From JAAYJM01 sp964498585 (lineage in GTDB: Bacteria; Bacteroidota; Ignavibacteria; Kapaibacteriales; UBA2268), in contig CAZCHH010000034.1 in assembly GCA_964498585.1 (NCBI GenBank), positions 1 to 38,777 on the forward strand: a DNA stretch of 38,777 nucleotides, read 5' to 3'. The number at the start of each line of letters is the position of its first letter. Within the stretch, counting starts at the first letter, position 1. A model generated the notes under the pieces. The model saw nothing but the letters and a program-made list of their open reading frames with translations, was not told the DNA's origin and did no database searches. This document shows positions 25,509 to 34,989 of this stretch, one piece after another. Made by a program: the position numbers and the translations under genes.

Positions 25509-26201
25509 CTACCACTGCTTTTCTGGTTTCACTCTAACTGGTTTTGCTTTTTTTGTTTTTTTCTGCAATTTTTTATCGTCCTGGTCTAATGCCTGCAAAA
25601 TTCGTTTTGCATCTTCCTTGGATATTTTGTCCTGTTGTTGTTGCTGCTGGTCTAGTTTGTTTTTGTCCTGGTTATCTTTATTGTCCTGTTGTTGGTCTAG
25701 TTTGTTTTTATCCTGTTCATCTTTGTTATCTTTATCTTTATTTTGATTTTTCTGTTGTTGCTGCTGTTGTTGGGCTATCATCATTCTTTTTGCATATTCC
25801 AAATTGTATTTGGTATCCATATCTTTTGGGTCAAGGCGTAAAGATTTTTTATAAGCGTCAATACTTTCCTGATAATTTTTATTTTTTAAAAGAGCATTGC
25901 CTAGATTATGGTATGCCTTTGCAGTGGTTTCCCTGTCGAGATTTTGGTTTGCTATTGCAGCAAATTTGGCAGCAGCGCTATCGTATTGTTCTTGCTTATA
26001 AAGGGCATCGCCGAGATTGAATATTGCTTTGTTGTTTTGTTTTTCTAATTCGAGTGATTTTCGGTATTCAATTTCAGCATCATTAAATTTATTTTCTTTA
26101 TATAATTTATTTCCTTCGCGTATATGCGTTTTTTTATTTTGGGAAAAAGCAAGGAAAGGAACGATTAACACAATGAATAATATAAAAATTAAATTACGCA
26201 T
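25509..26201 (-). CDS. batC: BatC-like TPR protein
   Basis: 230 residues from the ATG at 26201, which has a GGAGATAA site and begins the signal peptide MRNLIFILFIVLIVPFLAFS; a further upstream in-frame start would add 47 unlikely residues. Three TPR units (about 25-140; NKLYKENKFNDAEIEYRKSL, GNALLKNKNYQESIDAYKKS) are followed by a Gln/Asp/Lys-rich low-complexity tail with a near-exact 15-residue duplication (DEQDKNKLDQQ / DNQDKNKLDQQ). Next comes the family tail ISKEDAKRILQALDQDDKKLQ. The start overlaps the end of batB by eight bases. It is thought to assemble with Bat VWA proteins in the periplasm. Confidence 0.8.
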   Translation of the reverse strand: MRNLIFILFIVLIVPFLAFSQNKKTHIREGNKLYKENKFNDAEIEYRKSLELEKQNNKAIFNLGDALYKQEQYDSAAAKFAAIANQNLDRETTAKAYHNLGNALLKNKNYQESIDAYKKSLRLDPKDMDTKYNLEYAKRMMIAQQQQQQQKNQNKDKDNKDEQDKNKLDQQQDNKDNQDKNKLDQQQQQQDKISKEDAKRILQALDQDDKKLQKKTKKAKPVRVKPEKQW

Positions 26202-27237
26202 TTTTATCTCCGTATAAATTAAACTTAGACAGCAATTTGCTTTTCTTTTCAGAAATGAATAAATCAATAACGAGCAGTAAAAGTGCAGCCGCAAAGAAAT
26301 ATTGGAAATAACTTTCGTAGTCGGCATACATTTTGGTTTCAAATTCAGTTTTTTCCATTTTAGAAATATCGCTGAGCAGACCGGTTAGATTTGGTTCGCC
26401 GTCAGTGGACATTATGAATTTACCATTGGCAACAGTTGCTATTTTTTCTAAAGTAGCAGCGTCAGCTTTAGAAAGGATTACGTTTCCGTTATTATCTTTG
26501 AGAAATCCGCTTTTAATTCCGTTGGAGTAAATTGGAATTGGAGCACCTTCAAGGGAGCCGATGCCAATTGTATGAATAATAATATTTTTCTTCACCGCTT
26601 CACGAGCTAATTCTACGGGGTCGTCATCGTGGTTTTCGCCATCTGTAATAATGAGCAGTGCTTTTGTTTTGGAATTTTCCTCTTTAGACAAGCTTTCGGT
26701 GGCTAAATCAATAGCTTTCCCTATGGCAGTTCCCTGAACGGGCATAATGTCGTAGTCAATAGAGGAAAGGAATAGTTTAGCAGCAGAATAATCAGCAGTA
26801 ATCGGTAATTGCAAATAGGCATCGCCTGCAAAAACGATAAGTCCGATTCTATCGCCTTGCAGATTATCAATTAAATTGGAAATAGAGAGTTTAGCGCGTT
26901 CCAAGCGGCTCGGAGCAATGTCTTCTGCTTTCATACTGTTAGACAAATCCAAGGCAATCATCAAGTCAATACCTTCACGCTTTGCCTCTACTAATTTTGT
27001 TCCAAGCTGTGGATTTGCTAATCCAAAAATAATTATTGCGAATGCAAGCGAGATTATAATAAATTTAATATTGCGTTTTGCAACAGCGGTTTCGCTTGCA
27101 AGTTGAGATACAAGGGAAATATCCCCGTATTTCTTTAGCTTTCTGGTTCTGCTTATCCTTGAAAAAATGTATAAAGCAACAAAGATAATTACAGCAAAAA
27201 GCAAATATAAATGCTCTATGTATTCAAATTTAAACAT
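26194..27237 (-). CDS. batB: BatB-like von Willebrand A protein
   Basis: 347 residues. Two membrane segments at the N-terminus (about 9-27 and 58-76), a VWA domain (about 90-290) and a C-terminal membrane helix (about 308-325). The MIDAS metal site is complete: D97-x-S99-x-S101 (LDLSNSMKAED), GTAIGKA and TDGENHDDD. BatB proteins belong to the Bacteroidota aerotolerance operon with MoxR, a DUF58 protein, BatA and BatC-E; only B and C are present here, and upstream is an unrelated lipoprotein gene. The exact function is unresolved. Confidence 0.87.
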   Translation of the reverse strand: MFKFEYIEHLYLLFAVIIFVALYIFSRISRTRKLKKYGDISLVSQLASETAVAKRNIKFIIISLAFAIIIFGLANPQLGTKLVEAKREGIDLMIALDLSNSMKAEDIAPSRLERAKLSISNLIDNLQGDRIGLIVFAGDAYLQLPITADYSAAKLFLSSIDYDIMPVQGTAIGKAIDLATESLSKEENSKTKALLIITDGENHDDDPVELAREAVKKNIIIHTIGIGSLEGAPIPIYSNGIKSGFLKDNNGNVILSKADAATLEKIATVANGKFIMSTDGEPNLTGLLSDISKMEKTEFETKMYADYESYFQYFFAAALLLLVIDLFISEKKSKLLSKFNLYGDKNA

Positions 27238-27309
27238 AGTGATTTTTAACGAAAATTATTTGAATTTATTGTAAAATTTTAAGAGTTTTCCTTTTATCAA
27301 ATCAATAGT

Positions 27310-27765
27310 TTATTTGAATACTACAATTAAGTTACGCTCAATCATAATAGAATCAAATCTCTTTCCATCAACTTCAACGTAACGATAGAGCCGTCCCCAG
27401 GAATCATAATCAATACGTGAGCTATCTCTTATTATTTTTATTTCTTTTCCCAGAATTAGTGAATCAGCTAGTTCTTTTGCTTTTATGCCGAGAGCTAAAG
27501 CAGAATCTGTGCTAATGCCAGCTCTTGTTGCCTGTTCATCTAAAAGAATTCCCCGGGCAACCTCGAAACATTCAATATCCAAAACTTTTGTTTTTATTAT
27601 CTTATCGTTATAGATAAATGCAAAAGTAGAACCGTTGTAAATATACTTTGGAACAACGTATTTCAAGCTGTCTGGAATATCAGGCATTGGAGCAACAGGG
27701 TCGTCTTCACCGCAGGAAATGATAAAAAATCCAAAAATTAAAAGTATGTAAGTTAGTATTCTCAT
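27310..27765 (-). CDS. lipoprotein with a staphylococcal-nuclease-like domain
   Basis: 151 residues from the ATG at 27765; an upstream in-frame start would put 20 poor residues before the lipoprotein signal (MRILTYILLIFGFFIISC, Cys18). The C-terminal part has the SNase pattern: KVLDIECFEV for the first strand and acidic site, then helix KELADSLILGKEIKI, and RIDYDSWGRLYRYVEVDGKR with the conserved D-x-x-GR. The two catalytic Arg positions are not both clear, so nuclease activity is uncertain. A TACTTTTG box at 27812-27819 (minus strand) may be its -7 element. Lies between batB and a second ABC-F gene. Confidence 0.6.
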   Translation of the reverse strand: MRILTYILLIFGFFIISCGEDDPVAPMPDIPDSLKYVVPKYIYNGSTFAFIYNDKIIKTKVLDIECFEVARGILLDEQATRAGISTDSALALGIKAKELADSLILGKEIKIIRDSSRIDYDSWGRLYRYVEVDGKRFDSIMIERNLIVVFK

Positions 27766-27878
27766 TGATATTGTATGTAATATATTTTTAATATTTAAAA
27801 AAATTATTATACAAAAGTAATCCAATTATAATAATTTTTGAAACAAAATTCAATTTTTTTTAAAATTATTTATCTGTT

Positions 27879-29468
27879 TTATTCCAGCTCTATCTCCCTT
27901 TCCACTCTTATTTCTTCAAGAAAATATTTGTCGTGTGAAACTACTATCAGAGTTCCATGATATTCATTGATAGCAGAAGTAAGGATTTCTATGTTTTGTA
28001 TGTCTAAATTGTTTGTCGGTTCATCTAAAATAAATAAGTCTGGTGCTTTATTGCTAATCATAAGGCAACAAAGTAACAAACGCATTTTCTCGCCACCACT
28101 CAAAGCACTACAGGGCTTATCCCAAAAGTCGCTATTGAAAAGGAAGCGAAACAAACGTATTTTGATTTCATGCTCTTCAAGATGTTCAGCGTTATAACGC
28201 TGTGCCTGCTCATATACGGTCAGTGTGTTATCAATCAAGGAATACTCTTGGTCTATATAAACGGATTTAATTTCTGCACGCTTAATTTCGCCTGAAGTTG
28301 GTTCAAGTTGCCCAAGAATTATTTTTATTAATGTAGTTTTTCCGGAACCATTTGCTCCCTTTATATTTAGTCGTTCTCCGCTTCCGATTTGAAAACTCAA
28401 TGTATTAATCCATAAATTATCTTCTTTATATGCAAAATTTATATTTTCTGCATTTACCAAAATTTTCCCATTATGCAAATTAGAACTTTCAAAATTCATA
28501 CGCATTTTATCATACGCATATAGTTTTTGCCGAACAGCAGCAATTTCTTCAGATAGTTCGCCAATTTTTTCTTGATGTATTTCTTTTAAACGAGTTGAAC
28601 TTGCCTCTGCTTTATTTTTCAACGTTTTTTTCAAAATTCTTGGCAATCCTGCATTTTCTTGTTTTTTCTTACCGCGGGCATCAGACCTCTGTTTTCGCTC
28701 TAAAGTCTCCTGTTCTGTCATTTTGGCTTTTCTTAACGAACTTTCGGCATTTCTTAATTTTTGCAAACCAGCATTTTCTTCAATATCTTTCTGTTCCTTA
28801 TAAAAATCGTAGTTACCGCCATAAACAGTAATCCCACAAGAATCCAGTTCGTAAACCGTATTAAGCAGTTGCAATAAAGTCCTATCGTGGCTAACAACAA
28901 TTTGTGTTTTCGTGCTTGATTGAACAAAATTGTAAAGCAGTTCCCTGCTTTGCAAATCCAAGTGGTTAGTAGGTTCGTCAAGCAATATTATTTCTGGCTG
29001 GTGAATTAAAATGCCAGCAAGAAACACTTTCGTTTTCTCGCCTCCGCTCAGTTTATTCATTTCCAGAGTAAGAGGAAAATCCTGAAGTCCCCAAAAAGTC
29101 AATGCTTCTTTGCTTCTTTCCTCAATTGTCCAGTCATCGTTAAGAATTGCTAAATGTTCTTCAGAGATATTACCATCAAGGATGCTTTTTAAAGCAATTA
29201 ATTTTTGCTCAATCTGCAAAGCAGCAGCGATTGTACAGTTATTATACTGCCCAAAATGCTGAGGAACATAATATGGTTTGGTACTGCATATCACTTTGCC
29301 TTTGCTAGGTTCTAATACTCCAGCAATAATTTTTAATAGAGTTGATTTGCCTGTACCATTATTACCAATCAATGCAACTTTATCAGAATCTTGACATGAA
29401 AAATTAATGTTTTCAAAAAGAGTATCTTTATTTTGATGGCTGTATGTTAGATTTTGAACTGAAATCAT
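27879..29468 (-). CDS. ABC-F ATPase, compact type
   Basis: 529 residues with two ABC domains. Domain 1: GNNGTGKSTLLKII at about 36, LSGGEKTKVFLAGIL, LLDEPTNHLD, SHDRTLL. Linker about 225-330, rich in charged residues (RKAKMTEQETLERKQRSDAR) as in the ribosome-binding P-site tRNA interaction motif of ABC-F proteins. Domain 2: GANGSGKTTLIKII, LSGGEKMRLLLCCLM, LDEPTNNLD, SHDKYF. No membrane part and no C-terminal Uup coiled coil. Some proteins of this layout protect ribosomes from antibiotics, others have housekeeping roles; which applies here is not decidable. Confidence 0.88.
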   Translation of the reverse strand: MISVQNLTYSHQNKDTLFENINFSCQDSDKVALIGNNGTGKSTLLKIIAGVLEPSKGKVICSTKPYYVPQHFGQYNNCTIAAALQIEQKLIALKSILDGNISEEHLAILNDDWTIEERSKEALTFWGLQDFPLTLEMNKLSGGEKTKVFLAGILIHQPEIILLDEPTNHLDLQSRELLYNFVQSSTKTQIVVSHDRTLLQLLNTVYELDSCGITVYGGNYDFYKEQKDIEENAGLQKLRNAESSLRKAKMTEQETLERKQRSDARGKKKQENAGLPRILKKTLKNKAEASSTRLKEIHQEKIGELSEEIAAVRQKLYAYDKMRMNFESSNLHNGKILVNAENINFAYKEDNLWINTLSFQIGSGERLNIKGANGSGKTTLIKIILGQLEPTSGEIKRAEIKSVYIDQEYSLIDNTLTVYEQAQRYNAEHLEEHEIKIRLFRFLFNSDFWDKPCSALSGGEKMRLLLCCLMISNKAPDLFILDEPTNNLDIQNIEILTSAINEYHGTLIVVSHDKYFLEEIRVEREIELE

Positions 29469-29545
29469 TTTATCTATTGCATTTTTATTTTATCTACAAA
29501 AATAATAAATAGTTCTTCTCAACATACATTATATATAATATTCTT

Positions 29546-29596
29546 GTCATTCAGAATCCCATTATAAAGTAAGTGCTTCATTATAATGGAAATGAC
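29546..29596 (+). repeat. 51-bp inverted-repeat element, copy 3
   Basis: Starts GTCATTCAGAATCCCATTAT, central AAGTAAGTGCTT, ends ATGGAAATGAC. Ends are a short inverted repeat (GTCAT / ATGAC). Confidence 0.75.
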
Positions 29597-29688
29597 ATCT
29601 GTTTACACTGTCATTCCGAAACGAAGTGAGGAATCTCACAAGTTGTTATTATCACAGAATTTGAGATTCAGAGTAACAATATTTTTTC

Positions 29689-29834
29689 AGTCATACTATC
29701 AACAAGTTGATAACCTGGCATGTAGCATAAAAATCTAGATGAAAAAACTATCAGTTATTTGATTAAACAAATTGTTTAAGAATTTTAAGAAACTTAAAAT
29801 TTTGTCATGCTATCAACTTGTTGATAGTATGACT
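29689..29834. mobile_element. 146-bp element with 24-bp perfect terminal inverted repeats
   Basis: The first 24 bases (starting AGTCATACTATCAACAAG) are the exact complement of the last 24 (ending TTGATAGTATGACT). Each arm is itself partly palindromic (TATCAACaaGTTGATA). The interior is AT-rich and non-coding. A decayed relative may lie at 2448-2480. Only one full copy is in this window. Confidence 0.7.
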
Positions 29835-29910
29835 TATTTCTTAACAATCACTTTGGAATAAGACACCCAATAACCAATTACCAATTAATCATAAATCATT
29901 AACAATTAAT

Positions 29911-32808
29911 CTACAGTTCTTCTTTCAAATACTCACCTGTATAACTTTTCTTGATTTTTGCAACTTTTTCTGGAGTGCCTTCTGCAATAATATAGCCGCC
30001 GTCTTCGCCACCTTCGGGACCTAAATCTATAACCCAATCAGCGCATTTTATAACGTCTAGATTATGTTCGATTACAATTAAAGTATTTCCTTTGTCAACA
30101 AGCTGGTTCAGCAATTCCATTAAAATACGAATGTCTTCGAAATGTAAACCGGTTGTTGGTTCATCAAGTAGATAAATTGTTTTTCCAGTGCTTCTTTTTG
30201 AAAGCTCTGTTGCAAGTTTAACGCGTTGGGCTTCGCCTCCGGAAAGAGTTGGTGCCTGCTGACCAAGTTTTATATAAGTCAGTCCAACATTATAAAGCGT
30301 TTCTATTTTCCTTTTTATATTGGGAATTTCATTGAAAAATGGAAGTGCTTCTTCTACTGTCATATCAAGTACATCGGCAATAGATTTGTCTTTGTAAGTA
30401 ACGTCAAGCGTTTCTCTGTTATATCGTTTTCCGTAGCAAACATCACATTTTACATAGACTTCAGGCAAAAAATTCATTTCAATTTTCTTTATACCAGCTC
30501 CTTCGCACTCTTCGCATCTACCGCCGGGAAGATTAAAAGAAAAGCGACCGGGTTTGTAGCCACGTACTTTCGATTCAGGAAGCATCGCAAAAAAATCGCG
30601 TATCATTGTAAAAAGTCCAGTATAAGTTGCTGGGTTAGAACGCGGGGTGCGTCCGATAGGCGATTGGTCTATGTCGATTACTTTGTCGATATTTTCTAAA
30701 CCGGTAATTTTTTCATATTCTAATGGACGCTGCTTGGAATGATAGAATTTTGATGAAATGATTGGATAAAGAGTATCATTTATTAATGAAGATTTTCCTG
30801 AACCACTCATTCCAGTAACGCAAATAAACAGACCAAGCGGAATTTCAAGATTAATATTTTTAAGATTATTTCCTTTTGCGCCAAGCAAAGCCAATTTTTT
30901 TCCATTCGGTTGGCGCCTTTCTTTCGGCACTTCAATTACTTTTTTCGCAGTAAGATATAGAGCAGTTAATGAGTTGTCCAACTCGCCATTTTTTGCTTTA
31001 TAAATGTTTGGGGTATCTTCGGAAAGAATAACGTTCCCACCGTGCTGCCCGGCGCCAGGTCCCATATCAACAAGATAATCTGAACTTTCTATCATTTGCT
31101 TGTCGTGTTCAACAACAATGACAGAATTTCCGAGGTCTCTTAATTTTTTTAAAGCATCAATAAGTTTATGGTTATCGTGCTGATGAAGTCCGATGCTCGG
31201 TTCATCAAGGACATACATAACGCCTACGAGTTCAGAGCCAATTTGAGAAGCAAGACGAATACGCTGGGATTCGCCACCGGACAGAGAGCGGACACTTCTG
31301 TCTAATGTTAAATATGAAAGCCCTACTAATTTAAGAAATTCCAAACGCGTTATTATTTCTTTAATAATTAAATGAGCAATTTGGATTTCACGCTCATTTA
31401 ATTTAGATTCAAGCTTCTGAAAAAATTTCTGACAGGCAATAATATCTTTTTGAACTATTTGTTGAATGGAATGTCCAGCTATTCTAACAAAAAGATTATC
31501 TTTCTTTAATCTGCCGCCATTGCAGGTGCTGCAAACAGTGGCACTCATATATTCTTCGTATTTTTTCTTTATATAATTAGAGCTGGTGCTTTCGTAGTGA
31601 TGCTTGAGTGCTGGAATAATGCCTGCAAATTTATGATGATATATTTTTTTATCTAAATTAGAAAAAGAATAGACTATATCAATATCCTGGTCCTTGTCGC
31701 CATAAAGTAGCTTATTAAATCTTTCTGGTGAAATATCTGAAATTGGAGCATCAAGGTCAATTTTGTGCTTTTTGGAGTATGCTTCAATTTGAGTCCAAAG
31801 CCAAACCTCTCTTTTTTTACCGACAATATCAATACCACCTGAAGAGATGGATTTGCTTTTATCCGGAATAATCAAATCGGGGTGGAAATCTTTAATTTCG
31901 CCAAGTCCGAGACAATCCGGGCAGGCGCCATATTGAGAATTGTAGGAAAACATATTCGGAGACAAATTTTCATAGCTTCTCTGACAGGAAGGACAGCTAT
32001 AATTTATGCTGTAAAGTTTTTCATCGTCATTGTCTTTTTCATTTTCACAAAGAATTAGCATAGTGCCGTTTGATTTTGCAAGTGCAAGTTCGATGGATTC
32101 TGTTATCCTATGCTCCTGCTTTTCATCAATTACGCACCTGTCAATAACTAATTCAATATCGTGGGTTTGGTAACGTGATGCCTGAAGCTGTGGAGTAATC
32201 ATTTTGATTTCGCCATCAAGACGAACTTTTGTAAATCCCAATTTCATCAGTTGCATAAACAGCTCGTGATAATGCCCTTTTCGCCCCTTGATTAACGGAC
32301 TTAAAATTTGTATTCTTTTATTGATATATCTTTTGAAAATGTCTTCTACTATTTGGTCGAGTGATTTCTGTTCAACTGGAATATTGCAATCAACGCAGTA
32401 TTGAATGCCGATTTTGGAGAAAAGCAAACGAACGTAATCGTAAATTTCAGTTGTAGTCCCGACAGTTGAGCGTGGATTATGAGAAATGGATTTTTGCTCA
32501 ATGGAAATAGCAGGGGAAAGCCCTTCTATGCTGTCGATATCCGGTTTTTTCATTACACCAAGGAACTGACGTGCATAAGTGGAAAGGCACTCAACGTATC
32601 GCCTTTGCCCTTCTGCATAAATTGTATCGAAAGCCAGTGATGATTTACCTGAGCCGGAAATGCCGGTAATTACTACTAATTTGTCGCGAGGTATGTCTAA
32701 GCTTATATTTTGTAAATTGTTCTCTCTTGCGCCTCGTATTGATATATTCTTTAAAGTCTCGTCAATTTTAGCTTTGCTTTTTATAATTTTGGAGCTTGTT
32801 TTTTTCAT
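29911..32808 (-). CDS. uvrA: excinuclease ABC subunit A
   Basis: 965 residues. Damage-recognition ATPase of nucleotide excision repair, acting with UvrB. Two ABC modules each with split zinc motifs: GISGSGKSSLAFD, ECLSTYARQFLG, CPSCQRSYENLSPN...CPDC, RSLSGGESQRIRLASQIG, LDEPSIGLHQHDN; then GMSGSGKSSLINDTLYPI, GGRCEECEGAGIKKIEMNFL with CDVC, TLSGGEAQRVKLATEL and LDEPTTGLHFEDI. All key residues are intact. The N-terminus carries a Lys-rich extension of about 24 residues before ISIRGARENNLQN. Promoter at 32866-32896. Confidence 0.97.
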   Translation of the reverse strand: MKKTSSKIIKSKAKIDETLKNISIRGARENNLQNISLDIPRDKLVVITGISGSGKSSLAFDTIYAEGQRRYVECLSTYARQFLGVMKKPDIDSIEGLSPAISIEQKSISHNPRSTVGTTTEIYDYVRLLFSKIGIQYCVDCNIPVEQKSLDQIVEDIFKRYINKRIQILSPLIKGRKGHYHELFMQLMKLGFTKVRLDGEIKMITPQLQASRYQTHDIELVIDRCVIDEKQEHRITESIELALAKSNGTMLILCENEKDNDDEKLYSINYSCPSCQRSYENLSPNMFSYNSQYGACPDCLGLGEIKDFHPDLIIPDKSKSISSGGIDIVGKKREVWLWTQIEAYSKKHKIDLDAPISDISPERFNKLLYGDKDQDIDIVYSFSNLDKKIYHHKFAGIIPALKHHYESTSSNYIKKKYEEYMSATVCSTCNGGRLKKDNLFVRIAGHSIQQIVQKDIIACQKFFQKLESKLNEREIQIAHLIIKEIITRLEFLKLVGLSYLTLDRSVRSLSGGESQRIRLASQIGSELVGVMYVLDEPSIGLHQHDNHKLIDALKKLRDLGNSVIVVEHDKQMIESSDYLVDMGPGAGQHGGNVILSEDTPNIYKAKNGELDNSLTALYLTAKKVIEVPKERRQPNGKKLALLGAKGNNLKNINLEIPLGLFICVTGMSGSGKSSLINDTLYPIISSKFYHSKQRPLEYEKITGLENIDKVIDIDQSPIGRTPRSNPATYTGLFTMIRDFFAMLPESKVRGYKPGRFSFNLPGGRCEECEGAGIKKIEMNFLPEVYVKCDVCYGKRYNRETLDVTYKDKSIADVLDMTVEEALPFFNEIPNIKRKIETLYNVGLTYIKLGQQAPTLSGGEAQRVKLATELSKRSTGKTIYLLDEPTTGLHFEDIRILMELLNQLVDKGNTLIVIEHNLDVIKCADWVIDLGPEGGEDGGYIIAEGTPEKVAKIKKSYTGEYLKEEL

Positions 32809-32865
32809 TTTTAAAATATTTTTGTTATTTTAATGTTTTTTTACAAACATTTTTGTGAAAACTGA

Positions 32866-32896
32866 CAAATATAATAAAATTAAACGATTTATCAAA
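32866..32896 (-). promoter_or_regulatory. Bacteroidota-type promoter of uvrA
   Basis: On the minus strand TTTG, a 19-base spacer and TATATTTG, a full match to the consensus, about 57 bp before the uvrA ATG. It abuts the start codon of the divergent SDR gene (32899), so the SDR promoter must overlap it or its message is leaderless. Confidence 0.65.
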
Positions 32897-32898
32897 AT

Positions 32899-33627
32899 AT
32901 GAATTCAGATATTTTAAATGGAAAAGTGATTTGGATTACTGGTGGAAACCGAGGTATTGGTTCTGCTATATCAATGAAATTATTGGAAAGTAACCCAAAA
33001 TTAATCATTTCTGCAACATCAACTGATTCTTTATCTAAAACAGTTCCTCTTCTAAAAAATAATTCAAATGTTGAGCTTATTGCTTGTAATCTATTAAATG
33101 AACATGAAATAAACAATACAGCAAACCAAATTATTGAGCAGTTTGGAAAAATTGATTTTTTAATCAATAATGCCGGAGTTTTAAAATTCAGTTCGTTAGT
33201 AAAAGCCACGACAGAAGAATTTGACAATCAAATTGGAGTGAATTTAAAAGGAATGTTTCTTTGCTCAAGGGTGGTTCTTCCTTCGATGCTCGAAAGGAAT
33301 GAAGGAGCTATTATCAATATAAATTCTGTTTCAAGCATAAATTCTTATAAGTATAATTCGGTTTATTCTGCTTCAAAAGCTGGCGCCCTTGCAATGAGCC
33401 GCTGTTTAAGAGAGGAAGTGAGGAGCGAAGGAATTAAAGTAGTTGATATAATTCTCGGAGCGACTGATACCGAGATTTGGAGGCAGGAAGCAAGAGAAAA
33501 ATTCGGTGTAGTTATGATGAAACCCAGCGATATTGCAGAAGCTGTCTTTCAGGTTGTTTTGCTATGCTTAAATAAGAAATTAATGATAGAAGAAATTATA
33601 GTGCGTCCGCAAATAGGTGACTTATAA
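32899..33627 (+). CDS. short-chain dehydrogenase/reductase
   Basis: 242 residues, classical SDR. Cofactor loop TGGNRGIG at 14-21, NNAG at 90-93, N115, S143, Y156 and K160 (YSASK), so the catalytic tetrad is complete. An Ala/Ser after the first strand (ISATSTDSLS) does not decide between NADH and NADPH. The substrate is unknown; similarity is to oxidoreductases of fatty-acid or sugar metabolism in general. No ribosome site. The message starts within a few bases of the ATG or is leaderless. Confidence 0.87.
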   Translation: MNSDILNGKVIWITGGNRGIGSAISMKLLESNPKLIISATSTDSLSKTVPLLKNNSNVELIACNLLNEHEINNTANQIIEQFGKIDFLINNAGVLKFSSLVKATTEEFDNQIGVNLKGMFLCSRVVLPSMLERNEGAIININSVSSINSYKYNSVYSASKAGALAMSRCLREEVRSEGIKVVDIILGATDTEIWRQEAREKFGVVMMKPSDIAEAVFQVVLLCLNKKLMIEEIIVRPQIGDL

Positions 33628-33650
33628 GCTTTAAATTTTGAAATAATAAA

Positions 33651-33683
33651 AAAAATGCCATATCTTAAAGATATGGCATTTTT
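33651..33683. terminator. bidirectional terminator between the SDR gene and gdhA
   Basis: AAAAATGCCATATCTT pairs with AAGATATGGCATTTTT over a one-base loop. A-run on one side and T-run on the other, so it can stop both convergent transcripts. Confidence 0.85.
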
Positions 33684-33705
33684 AAATAAAGAGCTAATTT
33701 AAGGA

Positions 33706-34989
33706 TTAGACCCAGCCGCGCATTTTTGAAGCTTCGGCAACTCTTTGGATAGAAATCAAATAAGCTGCATCTCGCATATAGATTTTTTTGCTACGTGCTA
33801 ATTCAGAAACTGCATGATATGCGTGTGTCATTTTAGCATCTAATTTAGTAAGAACTTCTTCTTTTTCCCAGAAGTAATTCATATTGCATTGAACCTGTTC
33901 GAAGTAAGAGCAGGTAACGCCACCGGCATTAGCCAAGAAGTCTGGAACAACCCAAATATTCTTTGCTTTGATAATTTCGTCTGCTTCTGGTGTTGTAGGA
34001 CCATTTGCGCCTTCAGCAATAAGTTTTACTGTTGGTTTAATTTTTGGTGCGGTTTCAGCATTGATTTGATTTTCTAAAGCAGCTGGAACTAAAATATCAA
34101 CTTCCTGTTCAATCCAAGCTTCGCCAGGAAGAATTTCAAAGCCGGATTCTTTTGCTTTAACTTTATCAATTTCACCGAATTTATTTGTCATTCCTTTTAA
34201 TTCGTCAAAATCAATACCGGATTTTCTAACGAAAGTATATGATTTCTTGTCGGTATTATCCCAGCAAGCAACTGCAACGGCTTTACCGCCATATTGAGTA
34301 AAAAGCTTAATTGCATATTGGCTAACATTACCGAAACCTTGGAATGCAGCAGTAGTTTTTGTAATATCGATATTTAACTCTTTTAATGCTTCGCGTACAC
34401 AATAGATAACGCCGTAACCAGTTGCTTCAGTTCTACCGAGTGAGCCGCCGCTTCCAAGTGGTTTGCCGGTAATGAAACCGGGAACTTTTGTTCCAGTGAT
34501 TTTTTCTAATTCATCGAGCATCCAAATCATATGCTGACCTGTTGTCATAACGTCTGGAGCGGGAACGTCCTGAAGAGGACCGACATTTTTATGTAATTGT
34601 CTCACATAACCTCTACAAATTGCTTCCTGCTCACGTGTAGATAAATTGTGTGGGTCGCAAATAACGCCACCTTTTCCACCACCGAGTGGAATATCAACAA
34701 CAGATGTTTTCCATGTCATCCAGGTTGCAAGGGCGCGAACTGTATCTATTGTTTCGTGTGGATGAAAACGAATTCCACCTTTGCAAGGTCCACGGGCGTC
34801 GCTATGTTGTACGCGAAAACCGCGAAATACTTTATAACTTCCATCATCCATACGGACTGGGATTGTGAAATGATATTCTCTCATGGGATTACGAAGTAAA
34901 TCTTTTGTTGCTTGGTCTAATCCCAATTTTTCTGCTATAGCATCAAATTGCTGCTGTGCCATTTGAAATGGATTGAATCCACTTGACAT
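33706..34989 (-). CDS. gdhA: glutamate dehydrogenase (Glu/Leu/Phe/Val family)
   Basis: 427 residues, hexameric GDH type. Interconverts glutamate and 2-oxoglutarate plus ammonia. Motifs: RVQHSDARGPCKGGIRFHP, MTWKTSVVDIPLGGGKGGV with the catalytic Lys region, APDVMTTGQHM, TGKPLGSGGSLGRTEATGYG, the dinucleotide loop FQGFGNVSQYA, and LIAEGANGPTTPEAD with NAGGVTCSYFEQVQ near the end. The length is normal. Coenzyme preference cannot be read. GGAGAAAA site before the ATG. It is a single gene, ended by the terminator at 33651. Confidence 0.95.
   Translation of the reverse strand: MSSGFNPFQMAQQQFDAIAEKLGLDQATKDLLRNPMREYHFTIPVRMDDGSYKVFRGFRVQHSDARGPCKGGIRFHPHETIDTVRALATWMTWKTSVVDIPLGGGKGGVICDPHNLSTREQEAICRGYVRQLHKNVGPLQDVPAPDVMTTGQHMIWMLDELEKITGTKVPGFITGKPLGSGGSLGRTEATGYGVIYCVREALKELNIDITKTTAAFQGFGNVSQYAIKLFTQYGGKAVAVACWDNTDKKSYTFVRKSGIDFDELKGMTNKFGEIDKVKAKESGFEILPGEAWIEQEVDILVPAALENQINAETAPKIKPTVKLIAEGANGPTTPEADEIIKAKNIWVVPDFLANAGGVTCSYFEQVQCNMNYFWEKEEVLTKLDAKMTHAYHAVSELARSKKIYMRDAAYLISIQRVAEASKMRGWV

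Larger units (their letters stand above)
29469..29910. other. intergenic stretch made of small repeats
   Basis: Holds a 51-bp element (29546-29596), a GTCATTCCGAAACGAAGTGA...GAATCTCACAAG fragment (29613-29647) with TTGAGATTC at 29661-29670, and the 146-bp element listed separately. No gene. Confidence 0.65.

Noticed and set aside
32892..33227. Antisense frame in the SDR gene
   Set aside because: The plus-strand frame contains the complete SDR motif set; the antisense frame has no recognised domain.
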